Position numbers and translations under genes: made by a program
In this document: piece by piece, positions 1 through 9,425 of the stretch
How the letters are laid out: each line of letters starts with the position of its first letter
How positions within the stretch are numbered: the stretch's first letter is position 1
The notes under the pieces: model-generated
Told to the model about the DNA's origin: nothing
The model's input: the letters and a program-made list of their open reading frames with translations, nothing else
Databases searched by the model: none
Source: Nocardia elegans NBRC 108235
GTDB taxonomy: Bacteria; Actinomycetota; Actinomycetes; Mycobacteriales; Mycobacteriaceae
Reading direction: 5' to 3'
DNA length: 64,000 nt
NCBI RefSeq assembly: GCF_001612845.1
Contig: NZ_BDBF01000020.1
Coordinates: 28,900-92,899 of the forward strand

Positions 1-2
1 TG

Positions 3-806
3 GCGCTCAAGAGCGAGGGCCTGGCCGACAGCTACGTCTACAGCCTGCATTCTCGACTGGCTCAGATCCTCGGGGACGCAATGCACGACGGGCTGTTGGC
101 ACGCAATCCGTGTTCGCGCCGTACGTCGCCGAAGACTGGACAGCAGAAGGTCTATGTAGCGACCTCCGAGCAGGTCTGGGCACTGCATGAAGCGATGCCG
201 GCACATCTTCGCGTGGCGGTACTACTCGGCGCGTTCGTGGGTCTTCGAATCTCGGAAGCTGCTGGACTGCGGACCGCCGATGTCGATTTCGCCAACGGCA
301 TCGTGCAACCTCGCCAGCAGTGGCCCGGACGAGAGTTGAAGACGGAGTCAAGCACAAAGCCTGTGCCGATTCCGCCGGAACTCGTCGCGATGCTCGAAGA
401 GTCGGCCAAGGTGTTTCCTGGTGATCATCTGGTCTGTGATGAATTCGGCAAGCCGGTCTCGCCGTGGGTGATCGGGTGGCATCTGCGGGCAGCGAAGGAG
501 AAAGTTCACGACCTGCCCGAGGCGTTCAGCTTCCAGGACTTCCGGCACTTCTACGCATCTTTGCTCATCCGCCGAGGTGCCGATATCAAGGCCGTCCAGG
601 CTCGCCTACGCCACGGCAGCGCCATCACCACTCTGCGGTACTACGCCCATCTCTGGCCCGATGCCGACGAAACAACGCGTACCGCGGTTGGTGCCGCCAT
701 CAAGGATTGGCCCGGTTCCACTGCGTACTCACTGCGTACCGAGACGGAGCAGACGGACTCTACCGATGACCAAGACAGCGAGAATGCGCAGGCAGAAGCC
801 GTTTAG
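3..806 (+). CDS. Tyrosine recombinase/phage-type integrase, 5' end cut by window edge
   Basis: The frame is open to the left edge, so the N-terminal SAM-like core-binding domain is only partly present and the true start lies outside. About 267 residues are visible. The catalytic half is clear: box I GLRISEA with the first Arg, a Lys-containing strand, then FQDFRHFYASLL and RLRHGSAITTLRYYAHLW, giving the second Arg, the His of the GH/RH motif and the Tyr nucleophile. The usual HxxR His is Gln here (QDFR). The family cuts and rejoins DNA at att sites, and this copy is expected to serve a phage or integrative element lying to the left. Its TAG stop overlaps the TAA of ccsB on the other strand, which makes the 3' end of ccsB a candidate attachment site (inference). 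Confidence 0.88.
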   Translation, partial: ALKSEGLADSYVYSLHSRLAQILGDAMHDGLLARNPCSRRTSPKTGQQKVYVATSEQVWALHEAMPAHLRVAVLLGAFVGLRISEAAGLRTADVDFANGIVQPRQQWPGRELKTESSTKPVPIPPELVAMLEESAKVFPGDHLVCDEFGKPVSPWVIGWHLRAAKEKVHDLPEAFSFQDFRHFYASLLIRRGADIKAVQARLRHGSAITTLRYYAHLWPDADETTRTAVGAAIKDWPGSTAYSLRTETEQTDSTDDQDSENAQAEAV

Positions 807-1795
807 TTCAGCCCCGCGTAGGAGTGCAGACCACTCACCACGATGTTGATGATGAACAAGTTGAACAGCATCGCGACGAAGCCGGCGACGTTGATCCAGG
901 CGGCCTTGGTTTCGCGCCAGCCGGAGGTCGCGCGGGCGTGCAGGTACGCCGCGTAGATGACCCAGGCGATGAAGGAGACGGTTTCCTTCGGGTCCCAGCC
1001 CCAGAAGCGGCCCCACGCGCTTTCGGCCCAGATGGCGCCGAGGATGATGCCGGTGCCGAAGAGGGGGAAGGCCACGACCGTCGTGCGGTAGGCGAGGCGG
1101 TCGAGGGTGCGGGCGTCGGGGAGGCGGCGGGCGAGGGCGCCGAGCGGGTTGCTCGATTCCTGGCCTTCCGGCTGGTACATGCGCAGCAGGAACAGCAGGC
1201 TCGCCACACCTGAGAGCATGAAGATGCCGCTGCCGATGCTGACGATGGTGACGTGGATCGGCAGCCAGTACGACTTCAGCGCCGGAACCACGGGCGCGGC
1301 GTCGGCGTAGAGCACCTGGCCGGCCAGGAACATCAGGATCAGCACCGGAACCAGCAGGAAGACCCACATCGCGCGGTACCGGCGCTCGTGGATGAACACC
1401 AGGCCGGTGACCATCGCGGCCGCGGTCGCCATGGTGATGAACTCGTACATGTTGCCGAGCGGGAAGCGGTGGGTCGCGAAGCCGCGCAACACGATCGAGG
1501 CCAGGTGCAGCCCGATCGCGACGAAGACGACGGCGAACGCCATATTGCCGAGCTGCTCGGCCAGCGAACGCTTCGGAGCCGGCTCCAGCTTGCCGGGCAC
1601 GACCGGCCGGTCCGCGCTCACTCCGGAGGAGGCGCCGACGCCGACCAGTTCGCGCTCACGCTCCTGGGCGCTGGTCACCTTCTTCTTCGCCGAGGCGTAC
1701 TGCACGATCAGCATCGCCAGCACCAGCAGGTAGACGACGAACGCCGTCTTGAAGGCGAGATTGCTGTAACCGGCGAGTGTTTCGTCGATCGGCAT
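803..1795 (-). CDS. ccsB: Cytochrome c biogenesis protein CcsB/CcsA (System II heme handling)
   Basis: A 330-residue multi-spanning membrane protein. The heme-binding WWD-type signature is visible as WGRFWGWDPKETVSF near the C-terminus, with flanking His residues. With ResB it forms the System II synthetase that exports heme and joins it to CXXCH motifs of apocytochromes. I start it at the ATG at 1793-1795, which follows a GGGAGAG ribosome site and begins MPIDETLAGYSN. Longer open frames run into resB. It lies 2 bp downstream of resB and is the last gene of the hemL-ccs operon. Its 3' end abuts an integrase gene; the visible C-terminus (HSYAGLN) looks complete, as expected if any integration event rebuilt the end of the gene. 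Confidence 0.93.
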   Translation of the reverse strand: MPIDETLAGYSNLAFKTAFVVYLLVLAMLIVQYASAKKKVTSAQERERELVGVGASSGVSADRPVVPGKLEPAPKRSLAEQLGNMAFAVVFVAIGLHLASIVLRGFATHRFPLGNMYEFITMATAAAMVTGLVFIHERRYRAMWVFLLVPVLILMFLAGQVLYADAAPVVPALKSYWLPIHVTIVSIGSGIFMLSGVASLLFLLRMYQPEGQESSNPLGALARRLPDARTLDRLAYRTTVVAFPLFGTGIILGAIWAESAWGRFWGWDPKETVSFIAWVIYAAYLHARATSGWRETKAAWINVAGFVAMLFNLFIINIVVSGLHSYAGLN

Positions 1796-1797
1796 GT

Positions 1798-3501
1798 TCA
1801 CTCTCCCGTGCTCTCGGTCGGGGCGACCGGGCGCTGATCCGTGGGGCTGCCGATGTCGGTGCGGTCGGAGCCCAGCAGCCGCGTCAGCAAGCGGTCGAAC
1901 TCGCCGCCCCAACCCGCTTGGTCGGTCCGGGCCAGCCCACCCATTTCTACTACAGTACGTCGTTCACCGGAACCGCTGTCGTCCGGGCCTTCCGGATAGG
2001 CGCGCAACCAGATCCGCCGCCGCTTCACCAGCAGTGAGACGAGCAGCCCGGCCATCATCGTCAACGCGCACACCAGGACCCAGTTCTGCGCCGGGTCGTG
2101 GGAGACCTGCAGATTCGCGTACTGCTGCGCCCCGTCGAAGGTGACCTTCGTGCCGTCGGCCAGTGTCGCCGATTCACCGGGCCGCAGATTGACACGCTGC
2201 TGCTTCGTCAACCGGCCCTGTTTGATCATCTCCGGATCGAGCGAGAACAGCGACTGCGCGCGCCCGGTGTCGAGTCCGGTCTCGCCGCGATAAATGTCGA
2301 TCGCCACCGCCGGATCGGTCAGTCCGGGATACGAGGAGGTCAGCAGGCTGCCGTGCATCAGGGCAGTGGGCGCGAACAGGCCCTCGATCGCGATCTGGTT
2401 CTTGCGCCGCTCGTCTTCGCTGCCGTACATGCCGCCCGGCGGGTCGAACCGCATCACACCGCTGGACAGGAAGGTGGCGCCGTCGTCGGGCCGCCACTGG
2501 ATGGTCTCGGTGCGCTTCTGCCCGTTCGGATAGGTGACGGTGAACGTCGGCGCGTACCCGTGCCCCTGCAGGTAGACGCGGTCTCCGGCAACGCGCAACG
2601 GATGGTTGACCTGGATGGTGGTGTCACGCCAGGTGTCGGTCGCCAGATCATCGCCGGTCTGATACGAGATGTTGGCGGTGAACATCTCGGCCTGGCCGTT
2701 GGGCAGATAGTCGGCCTTGAAGTCCTTGACCCGTACGCAGACCGGGGTCAGCCCGGTGCCGTCGTTGACCCGGCCGGCCTTGAAGGAGTCGAAGACCGCG
2801 GGTGAGGTGGTGCAGAATCCGGGACCGCCGTCGGCGACGACGATCACGTTGCCCTCGTAGCCGAACAACTTGCCCGCGGCCACCGCGACCAGCAGGCCGA
2901 CCAGGGCCAGGTGGAAGACCAGATTGCCGAGCTCGCGCAGATAGCCTTTCTCCGCCGAGAGGGTCACCTCACCGGGACGGCCGTTGCGCGCCTCGGATCC
3001 GTCCCGCACCACCGAGCGCCAGCCGCGCAGCCCGCGCCGCGCCTGCTCGATCGCCTCGGCAGGGGTGTCGCCGGTGGTGGTCGCGGCATGGTGCGGCAGC
3101 CGGGACAGGTTGCGCGGCACCATGACCGGCGGTGTGCGCAGCGCCTTGTAGTGATCGAAGACGCGCGGCACGATGCAGCCGACGAGCGATACGAACAGCA
3201 GAGCGTAGATCGCGGTGAACCAGAAGCTGGAGAACACGTCGAACAGCTGCAGCCGGTCCATCCACGGGCCGAGGGTGCCGCGATCGGCGATGTACTTGTC
3301 GACCTTCTGCGGGTTCAGACTGCGCTGCGGCAGCAGCGCCCCCGGAATCGCCGCCAGCGCCAGCAGGAACAGCAGCATGAGCGCGGTGCGCATACTGGTC
3401 AATCCGCGCCAGGCGTTGCGCAGCAGTGCGAACGCGCGGCGTGGCAGCGACTGGCGCGGCGGCTTCGCGGCGGTGGACGGGGGCGTCATCGTGGCAGTCA
3501 T
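1798..3501 (-). CDS. resB: ResB-family cytochrome c biogenesis protein
   Basis: About 567 residues. There is a basic N-terminus, three closely spaced hydrophobic helices in the first 250 residues, a long extracytoplasmic domain, and a last helix near residue 500 followed by a basic tail (VKRRRIWLRAYPEG). This is the ResB layout. It works with CcsB in System II to ligate heme to cytochrome c. The start chosen is the ATG at 3499-3501, 5 bp after the ccdA stop. A second in-frame ATG lies 12 bp inside and is also possible. The open frame continues upstream through ccdA in another phase but has no coding similarity there. ResB, CcsB, CcdA and the TlpA-type thioredoxin form one assembly module in this operon. 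Confidence 0.92.
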   Translation of the reverse strand: MTATMTPPSTAAKPPRQSLPRRAFALLRNAWRGLTSMRTALMLLFLLALAAIPGALLPQRSLNPQKVDKYIADRGTLGPWMDRLQLFDVFSSFWFTAIYALLFVSLVGCIVPRVFDHYKALRTPPVMVPRNLSRLPHHAATTTGDTPAEAIEQARRGLRGWRSVVRDGSEARNGRPGEVTLSAEKGYLRELGNLVFHLALVGLLVAVAAGKLFGYEGNVIVVADGGPGFCTTSPAVFDSFKAGRVNDGTGLTPVCVRVKDFKADYLPNGQAEMFTANISYQTGDDLATDTWRDTTIQVNHPLRVAGDRVYLQGHGYAPTFTVTYPNGQKRTETIQWRPDDGATFLSSGVMRFDPPGGMYGSEDERRKNQIAIEGLFAPTALMHGSLLTSSYPGLTDPAVAIDIYRGETGLDTGRAQSLFSLDPEMIKQGRLTKQQRVNLRPGESATLADGTKVTFDGAQQYANLQVSHDPAQNWVLVCALTMMAGLLVSLLVKRRRIWLRAYPEGPDDSGSGERRTVVEMGGLARTDQAGWGGEFDRLLTRLLGSDRTDIGSPTDQRPVAPTESTGE

Positions 3502-3506
3502 GGGGC

Positions 3507-4343
3507 TCAGATCGGCAGGGTTACCTGGGAGACGAAAACATTGCGGATCCATCCGACGAACTGATCCCACATCCCGGTGACCAGTGCGATGCCGACCACG
3601 ACGAGCAGGATGCCGCCGATGATCTGGATGGTGCGCGAGTTGCGCCGGAGCCAGCCGACTCCGCGCAGCGCGGTGGCCGACCCGAACGCGAGAATCACGA
3701 ACGGCAGCCCGAGTCCGAGGCAGTACGCCACGATCAGCGCGACACCGCGAGCGGCCGTCGCCCCCTCGGTTCCGGCGGACACCGCCATCACGCCGGAGAG
3801 CGTCGGGCCCAGGCACGGCGTCCAGCCGAGGGCGAAGACCGCACCCAGCAGCGGGGCGCCGACGATTCCGGTGAGCCGGCGCGGATGCATTCTGGTGTCG
3901 CGCTGCAACATCGGCACCAGGCCGAGGAACACCAGCCCCATCACGATCGTCACCACACCGCCGATGCGTTGCAGCAGTTCACGATTGACGTTCAGGGTCT
4001 GGATGACACCGAAGACCGTCGCCGAGGCCAGCACGAACACCACGGTGAAACCGGCGACGAAGAGCCCGGCCGCACCCGCGACCCGCATCCGGCCGGCGCG
4101 CAGCGCGACGGCCGCGCTCTTGCCCTGGGCTTCGTCGACGGTCACCGGCGGCGCTTCGGCGCCCACGAGCCCGGCCAGATACGACAGATATCCCGGCACC
4201 AGCGGCACCACACACGGCGAGGCGAACGAGACCAATCCGGCGAGCAGGCAGGCGCCCAGCGCCAGCAGCAGCGGCCCGGTCGCCGCGGTCTGCTGGAACG
4301 ATTCGCCGACGGAAGCCAATGCCGGCGAGGCGACGGCTGTCAC
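3507..4343 (-). CDS. ccdA: CcdA thiol-disulfide electron transporter
   Basis: A 278-residue protein with six predicted membrane helices. It has the two Cys-Pro motifs expected of CcdA/DsbD-beta proteins: FASPCVVPLVPGY near residue 44 and LGWTPCLGPTL near residue 175. It passes reducing equivalents from cytoplasmic thioredoxin to an extracytoplasmic thioredoxin-like protein, which keeps apocytochrome c heme-binding cysteines reduced. The ATG overlaps the stop of the upstream lipoprotein thioredoxin gene by 4 nt (ATGA), which implies translational coupling to its likely electron acceptor. An insertion of about 20 charged residues lies between the first two helix pairs (APPVTVDEAQGK). Confidence 0.93.
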   Translation of the reverse strand: MTAVASPALASVGESFQQTAATGPLLLALGACLLAGLVSFASPCVVPLVPGYLSYLAGLVGAEAPPVTVDEAQGKSAAVALRAGRMRVAGAAGLFVAGFTVVFVLASATVFGVIQTLNVNRELLQRIGGVVTIVMGLVFLGLVPMLQRDTRMHPRRLTGIVGAPLLGAVFALGWTPCLGPTLSGVMAVSAGTEGATAARGVALIVAYCLGLGLPFVILAFGSATALRGVGWLRRNSRTIQIIGGILLVVVGIALVTGMWDQFVGWIRNVFVSQVTLPI

Positions 4344-4948
4344 TGCCGGCCCTCCTGCGCGACCTGGTTCACCACCGGCAGCAGATCCTCGGCCAGCAGT
4401 GACCGCAGGAAGACCGCGGCGACGCGATGCTGCCGATCGAGCACCAGCGTGGTGGGGATGACGCTGGTCGGGAATTTGCCGCCGAGCGCCAGCAGGCTGC
4501 GCATCTCGGGGTCGTAGATGGACGGGTAGCCGACGTGATTGTCGGTCACGAAGTCGCGCGCCTTGTCCTGTTGTGGATCACGCACATTGATCCCCAGGAA
4601 GGCGACGCCCTTGTCCTTGGACTGTTCGTAGACCTGTTCCAGCGCGGGCGCTTCCGCGCGGCACGGCCCGCACCACTGTCCCCAGAGGTTCAGTACGACG
4701 ACTTGATTCGGGAAGTCGTCGACCGAGACGGTCTTGCCGGTCATCAAATTCGGCCCCGCAAGGTGGCCGATCGTGCCGCGGGCGGCCGGTGGGTCGTACC
4801 GGATATCGGTTTTGCCGCCGGGTGAGACGAAATCGAAGGTGCCGCCCTGGGCGACCGCGTCGTTACCCGACGAACAGCCGGCCAGCGCGGCGACGACCGC
4901 CACGCAGGCCAGCAGCATCGGCAGCAGACGCCGGACCGCCCCGCTCAC
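4340..4948 (-). CDS. TlpA/ResA-type thioredoxin-like lipoprotein
   Basis: A 202-residue protein starting at a GTG that overlaps the upstream phosphatase stop (GTGA). The N-terminus is a lipoprotein signal: basic start, hydrophobic stretch, and lipobox LAGC near residue 25. The thioredoxin fold follows, with active site WGQWCGPCRAE and a cis-Pro segment (VIPTTLVLD). It should be anchored on the outer face of the membrane and reduce apocytochrome c cysteines using electrons from CcdA, its 4-nt-overlapping neighbour. A longer upstream reading (257 residues) has no signal sequence and lies over the phosphatase gene, so I reject it. Confidence 0.9.
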   Translation of the reverse strand: MSGAVRRLLPMLLACVAVVAALAGCSSGNDAVAQGGTFDFVSPGGKTDIRYDPPAARGTIGHLAGPNLMTGKTVSVDDFPNQVVVLNLWGQWCGPCRAEAPALEQVYEQSKDKGVAFLGINVRDPQQDKARDFVTDNHVGYPSIYDPEMRSLLALGGKFPTSVIPTTLVLDRQHRVAAVFLRSLLAEDLLPVVNQVAQEGRQ

Positions 4949-5750
4949 GCCCCGGTCACCCTGGGATCCGAGCCGCCGGACGGCTCGGAGTAGACGATGT
5001 CGATCAACGTATCGCCTTGGTACACAAGCGAAGTCAGCGAGGCCAGCGAGCACTGCCGCTGCCGCGGATCGTGCCACAGCCGCCTCCCCTCCAGGAAGCG
5101 CCGCAACGTCCACACCGGCAGCTGATGCGACACCACCACGGCCTCGTGCCCGGTCGCCTCCACCCGCGCCTTGTTCACGGCGGCGAGCATGCGATGCGCG
5201 ATCTGCAGATACGGCTCACCCCACGACGGGGTGAACGGATCGCGCAACTTCCACCAGTGCCGCGGCTTGCGCAGGGCACCGTCCCCGACCGACACGCGCA
5301 GCCCCTCGAAGGTGTTGCCGGCCTCGATGAGGTTGTCGTCGGTGCGCACGATCAGCCCGTGCTGTCCGGCGATCGGCGCGGCGGTCTCCTGGGCGCGCTG
5401 CAGCGGCGAGGCGACGACCAGGGCGATGTCGTGATCGGCCAGGGTGCGCGCGACCGTCGCCGCCTGCGAACGACCCGTCACCGAGAGGCTGAAACCGGGC
5501 AGCCGGCCGTACAGGATGCCCTTCGGGTTGTGCACCTCGCCGTGGCGCATCACGTGCACGATGGTCTCGGTATCCGAGGCGACGTCACCGGGTAGCGAGG
5601 GAATCTTGCCGGCATCGGCTCCCGAGTCCGGGCCGGGCCCCTGCGAGGGATCGGCTTCCCCGTTCGCCGCGGCGGCCCCGGGCGACGCCGGTTCTTCGTG
5701 CGAGGGGGATTCTGTTGCGGCAGTGACGGATTCGAGCTGATCTGAGTCGC

Positions 5751-5754
<4 letters not shown>
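4945..5754 (-). CDS. Histidine phosphatase (phosphoglycerate mutase-like) family protein
   Basis: A 269-residue protein with the family's MRHGEVHNP motif (catalytic His near residue 71) and a second conserved His in VVVSHQLPVW. The first ~60 residues are Ala/Pro/Ser/acid-rich and look disordered, an extension not needed for the fold. The substrate cannot be read from sequence; this family acts on small phosphorylated metabolites. It sits between hemL and the cytochrome c genes, with GTGA overlaps on both sides, and the same position is occupied by a phosphatase-like gene in mycobacteria. The start is GTG at 5752-5754. Confidence 0.85.
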
Positions 5755-7088
<1,334 letters not shown>

Positions 7089-7136
7089 GACCACCAGTGT
7101 CGCAGCCCCCGCCGAAGCGGTCGACGACAGGGTGTA

Positions 7137-7155
7137 GTGGGGTGAGCCACCCCAC
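7137..7155. repeat. Inverted repeat in hemL 5' leader
   Basis: Arms GTGGGGTG (7137-7144) and CACCCCAC (7148-7155) are perfectly complementary around a 3-nt loop. The repeat lies between the putative -10 element and the hemL start, so it could be a leader hairpin or a regulator site. Confidence 0.5.
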
Positions 7156-7170
7156 AAGCCGAGGCGCCAC

Positions 7171-7176
7171 ATTGTA
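7171..7176 (-). promoter_or_regulatory. Putative hemL operon -10 element
   Basis: Read on the minus strand this is TACAAT, preceded by GTG/GAG context typical of actinobacterial -10 boxes. No strong -35 is visible 16-18 bp upstream. It would give a leader of about 75 nt containing the 7137-7155 hairpin. Confidence 0.4.
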
Positions 7177-7337
7177 CTCCCACCGACCCGACCAGCAGTT
7201 TGCCGAGAATTTCCTCACATGCGCCGGTCAGCGGCGTTACCGCAACACGCGGCGTAAATTTCCTGCCATAAGGGTTGTCGCTGAGTTGCCCATGCGTAAC
7301 CTCGTACCCACCATCACGCTCACGGCCGGGAGGGTTC

Positions 7338-7721
7338 ATGCGGAAAGCAGTATTCGGGGTAGCCCTGTTGACAACCCTCGTCGGCTCGGTCGCGGCGGCG
7401 ACTCAGGCGGCCGCCGTGACGCCGGTCGTCCAACCCGACCAGCAGCGCGCCGGAGTCATCCTCACCCACGACGAGACCGCCGCACTGGGCGACGGGCCGA
7501 TTCCCGCACTGGTCACGATGGTCGTTCCGGAGAGCCGGATCGGTGCGGGTCTGAAGCCGGACACCCAGCTCTATCACGATCAGAACGGCAATGTGCACGC
7601 CTCACTGCGGCAGGTGATCGAGGAGGCGGCGAGCCATCCGGACGGGAGCGTCGTGGTGATGGCGAACGTCCCCGGATCGCACGGCACGCGCCTGCTCGAC
7701 GTTTTCCAGCAGTGGCACTGA
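7338..7721 (+). CDS. Small secreted protein of unknown function
   Basis: A 127-residue protein starting at ATG 7338, directly after a GGGAGGG ribosome site. The N-terminus (MRKAVFGVALLTTLVGSVAAATQAAA) has signal-peptide form with likely cleavage after AAA near residue 26. The mature part is about 100 residues, has no cysteines and contains acidic and His residues. I do not recognise a family. It is divergent from hemL and convergent with another small secreted-protein gene 30 bp downstream. The longer reading upstream to 7275 lacks a ribosome site and is not used. Confidence 0.75.
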   Translation: MRKAVFGVALLTTLVGSVAAATQAAAVTPVVQPDQQRAGVILTHDETAALGDGPIPALVTMVVPESRIGAGLKPDTQLYHDQNGNVHASLRQVIEEAASHPDGSVVVMANVPGSHGTRLLDVFQQWH

Positions 7722-7751
7722 CCGAAGGTCTTCGGCGACCGCGGCGGCGGT

Positions 7752-8087
7752 TCAGGGCACCGGAACGCCCAGGCACAGCAGGGCATAGCCGGTGGACAGC
7801 AGGCAATTCAGTGGCGTGGGAAGCAGATCCAGTAGCGAGGAAACCTGCCCGGCGGGCGGCGACACCGGAGTGGCGGCCACCGAATCGGCGACACCTGCGG
7901 CGACTCGGCTCTGCGCGCCGGATACCTGCGGGCCGGCCGGCTCCACCGTGACCGCCGAAGCGCCTGCGGCCGACGGACTTTCAGGCGAGGCGGCGGCCAC
8001 GGCCACCGGGGCCATACCGATCGCTGCGGCCGCGAGAATAGTGAACGAGGATTTCTGCACTGCTCGGGTGCGCGTCATGGTGCTCAT
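7752..8087 (-). CDS. Small secreted Ala/Pro/Val-rich protein, unknown function
   Basis: A 111-residue protein with a signal peptide (basic MSTMTRTRAVQKSS, then a hydrophobic Ala-rich stretch ending APVAVAAAS). A low-complexity Ala/Ser/Val/Pro middle follows, then a hydrophobic C-terminus LPTPLNCLLSTGYALLCLGVPVP with two cysteines that could form a disulfide. Short proteins with this kind of C-terminus are common in Nocardia, but I cannot assign a function. It is convergent with the gene at 7338-7721; the 30-bp gap holds a small perfect palindrome (CCGAAG-gt-CTTCGG, 7722-7735). Confidence 0.6.
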   Translation of the reverse strand: MSTMTRTRAVQKSSFTILAAAAIGMAPVAVAAASPESPSAAGASAVTVEPAGPQVSGAQSRVAAGVADSVAATPVSPPAGQVSSLLDLLPTPLNCLLSTGYALLCLGVPVP

Positions 8088-8168
8088 TTTCCGGCAATAC
8101 CCACAACACTCGATCCGCTATCGGGCGACGCGCCGCGAAAACGGGTGCGGCTGTGGGAAACAGGCGTT

Positions 8169-8408
8169 TCAGCGCGGACGCACCGCGCACCGCACCACCA
8201 AATCGATGGCCGCGAGACCCGCGGCCGCGACCAGCACGGTGGCCAGCGCCAGCCACGGACCGGCGTAGTGAGTGGATTCGAAGGCCGGCTGATCGCCCAC
8301 CGCCGCGAACCAGGTTCGATGGATACCGTGCCGCCAGATGGGCACGGCGGCCACCGCGCAGACCACGACCAGCACCAGATCGAGCAGGATCCACAGCCGG
8401 CGCCTCAC
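8169..8408 (-). CDS. Small two-helix membrane protein
   Basis: A 79-residue protein with a basic start (MRRRLWILLD), one hydrophobic helix (LVLVVVCAVAAVPIW), a polar middle and a second helix (WLALATVLVAAAGLAAIDLVV). The start is a GTG that overlaps the upstream membrane-protein stop as GTGA at 8405-8408, so the two are probably translated together. The context, downstream of hemB, matches small membrane-protein genes in the same place in mycobacteria. The function is unknown. Confidence 0.7.
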   Translation of the reverse strand: MRRRLWILLDLVLVVVCAVAAVPIWRHGIHRTWFAAVGDQPAFESTHYAGPWLALATVLVAAAGLAAIDLVVRCAVRPR

Positions 8409-9067
8409 GCCACGTCCTCCTTGCCCTCGGAAACCACGTCGCCCTCGCTGTCCGAACCGGAGGCCACCACCGAATTCTCCGCATCGTCGGCGCCCGCCGC
8501 GAGCACAGCCGCGGACTCCTTCGCCGGAGAATCCGCCGCCGCGGACTTCTTCGCCGCGGGAGCCGATTCCTCGGCGAGCCGATCGAGCGCGGCGCCCAAC
8601 TGCGCACGCAACTGCCGATGATCGCGCGCCCATGCCTGCACCGTGGCGCCGTCGCGCAATTTCAGGCCGATGCCGCGGCGGCGGCGCGGCACTCCGGTCA
8701 GCTCACCCAGTGCGCGGGCCGACTCCCAGGGCTCGTCATCCCACGATTCCTCGTCGAGTTCGGGAAAGACTCGCGCGATCGAACTCAGGGGCAGCGTTTC
8801 GGTGCCCTCGCGCAGCACGGAGTCGGTGAGTTCGACGCTGACGTGGCGTTTTCCGGCCACGACCTGCAGAGTCACGAATCCGGCGAGCAGAATCGCGCAG
8901 AAGGCGAGGCCGAACCAGTGCACCGGGCCGCGCCGCAGCGCGAGTTCCAGGATCAGCACGAACAGACAGAGCAGCGGGCCGTAGGCGACCGTTCGCCAGC
9001 GGGCCCCGGGCTCACTGAACAGCACGGAATCCGGCCGCACCGCGACGGTGGGTTGGGCGTCGCTCAC
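8405..9067 (-). CDS. Membrane protein with two N-terminal helices and acidic tail
   Basis: A 220-residue protein starting at GTG 9065-9067 after a good GGAGGT site. It has two membrane helices (about residues 29-45 and 50-70), then a beta-rich segment (KRHVSVELTDSVLREGTETLPLSSIARVFPE) reminiscent of small PH-like or DUF3093-like membrane-linked domains. An Arg-rich loop (PRRRRGIG) and a long low-complexity Ala/Ser/Glu tail follow. The family assignment is not certain. It is translationally coupled to the downstream two-helix protein and lies in the hemB-linked group of small membrane proteins. Confidence 0.68.
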   Translation of the reverse strand: MSDAQPTVAVRPDSVLFSEPGARWRTVAYGPLLCLFVLILELALRRGPVHWFGLAFCAILLAGFVTLQVVAGKRHVSVELTDSVLREGTETLPLSSIARVFPELDEESWDDEPWESARALGELTGVPRRRRGIGLKLRDGATVQAWARDHRQLRAQLGAALDRLAEESAPAAKKSAAADSPAKESAAVLAAGADDAENSVVASGSDSEGDVVSEGKEDVA

Positions 9068-9119
9068 GCAGGACCTCCGAATACGACGCGCGTGCCGGAC
9101 CGAGCGGGTGGCGGCGGAC

Positions 9120-9239
9120 TCAGCCGACCTTCCCCGGGAGCAGCAGTCCGGCGAGGGTGAGCAGTGCCAAGAGCAGCAGCAAACCCATCACCAGAACATC
9201 GCGTCGAATGCTTTGTCGCTGCTGAATCACCACGCGCAT
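9120..9239 (-). CDS. 39-residue single-helix membrane microprotein
   Basis: ATG 9237-9239 follows GGAG with 6-nt spacing. The product starts MRVVIQQRQSIRRDV and continues into one Leu-rich helix ending GKVG. It fills otherwise empty sequence between two membrane-protein genes on the same strand. It is not recognised; I call it real because of the ribosome site, the basic-then-hydrophobic layout and the position. Confidence 0.45.
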   Translation of the reverse strand: MRVVIQQRQSIRRDVLVMGLLLLLALLTLAGLLLPGKVG

Positions 9240-9425
9240 CGATGTCTCCGATCCACCGAAGCCATCCGTGCTGCGCTCTCATCGCGGTAGCCGATCGATG
9301 CGACCACCGATCGGAAAACCACATCCGAAGAACAACGCACAACCAACGACTTTCAGTTCCCGAGCTCTCTGTGACAACCCTCACCATACATCCCGGTCGG
9401 CACGCGACAAATTCGGCCTCGCGTC

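Noticed and set aside
1..802. Searched the integrase end for a tRNA attachment gene
   Set aside because: No tRNA-like cloverleaf seen in the visible flank; the only adjacent gene end is ccsB.
3426..4517. 363-codon plus-strand frame opposite ccdA/resB
   Set aside because: Low-complexity His/Gln/Arg composition; antisense shadow.
7089..7172. N-terminal extension of hemL up to 7172
   Set aside because: Would run into the putative -10 and a hairpin; aligned HemL proteins begin near the chosen GTG.
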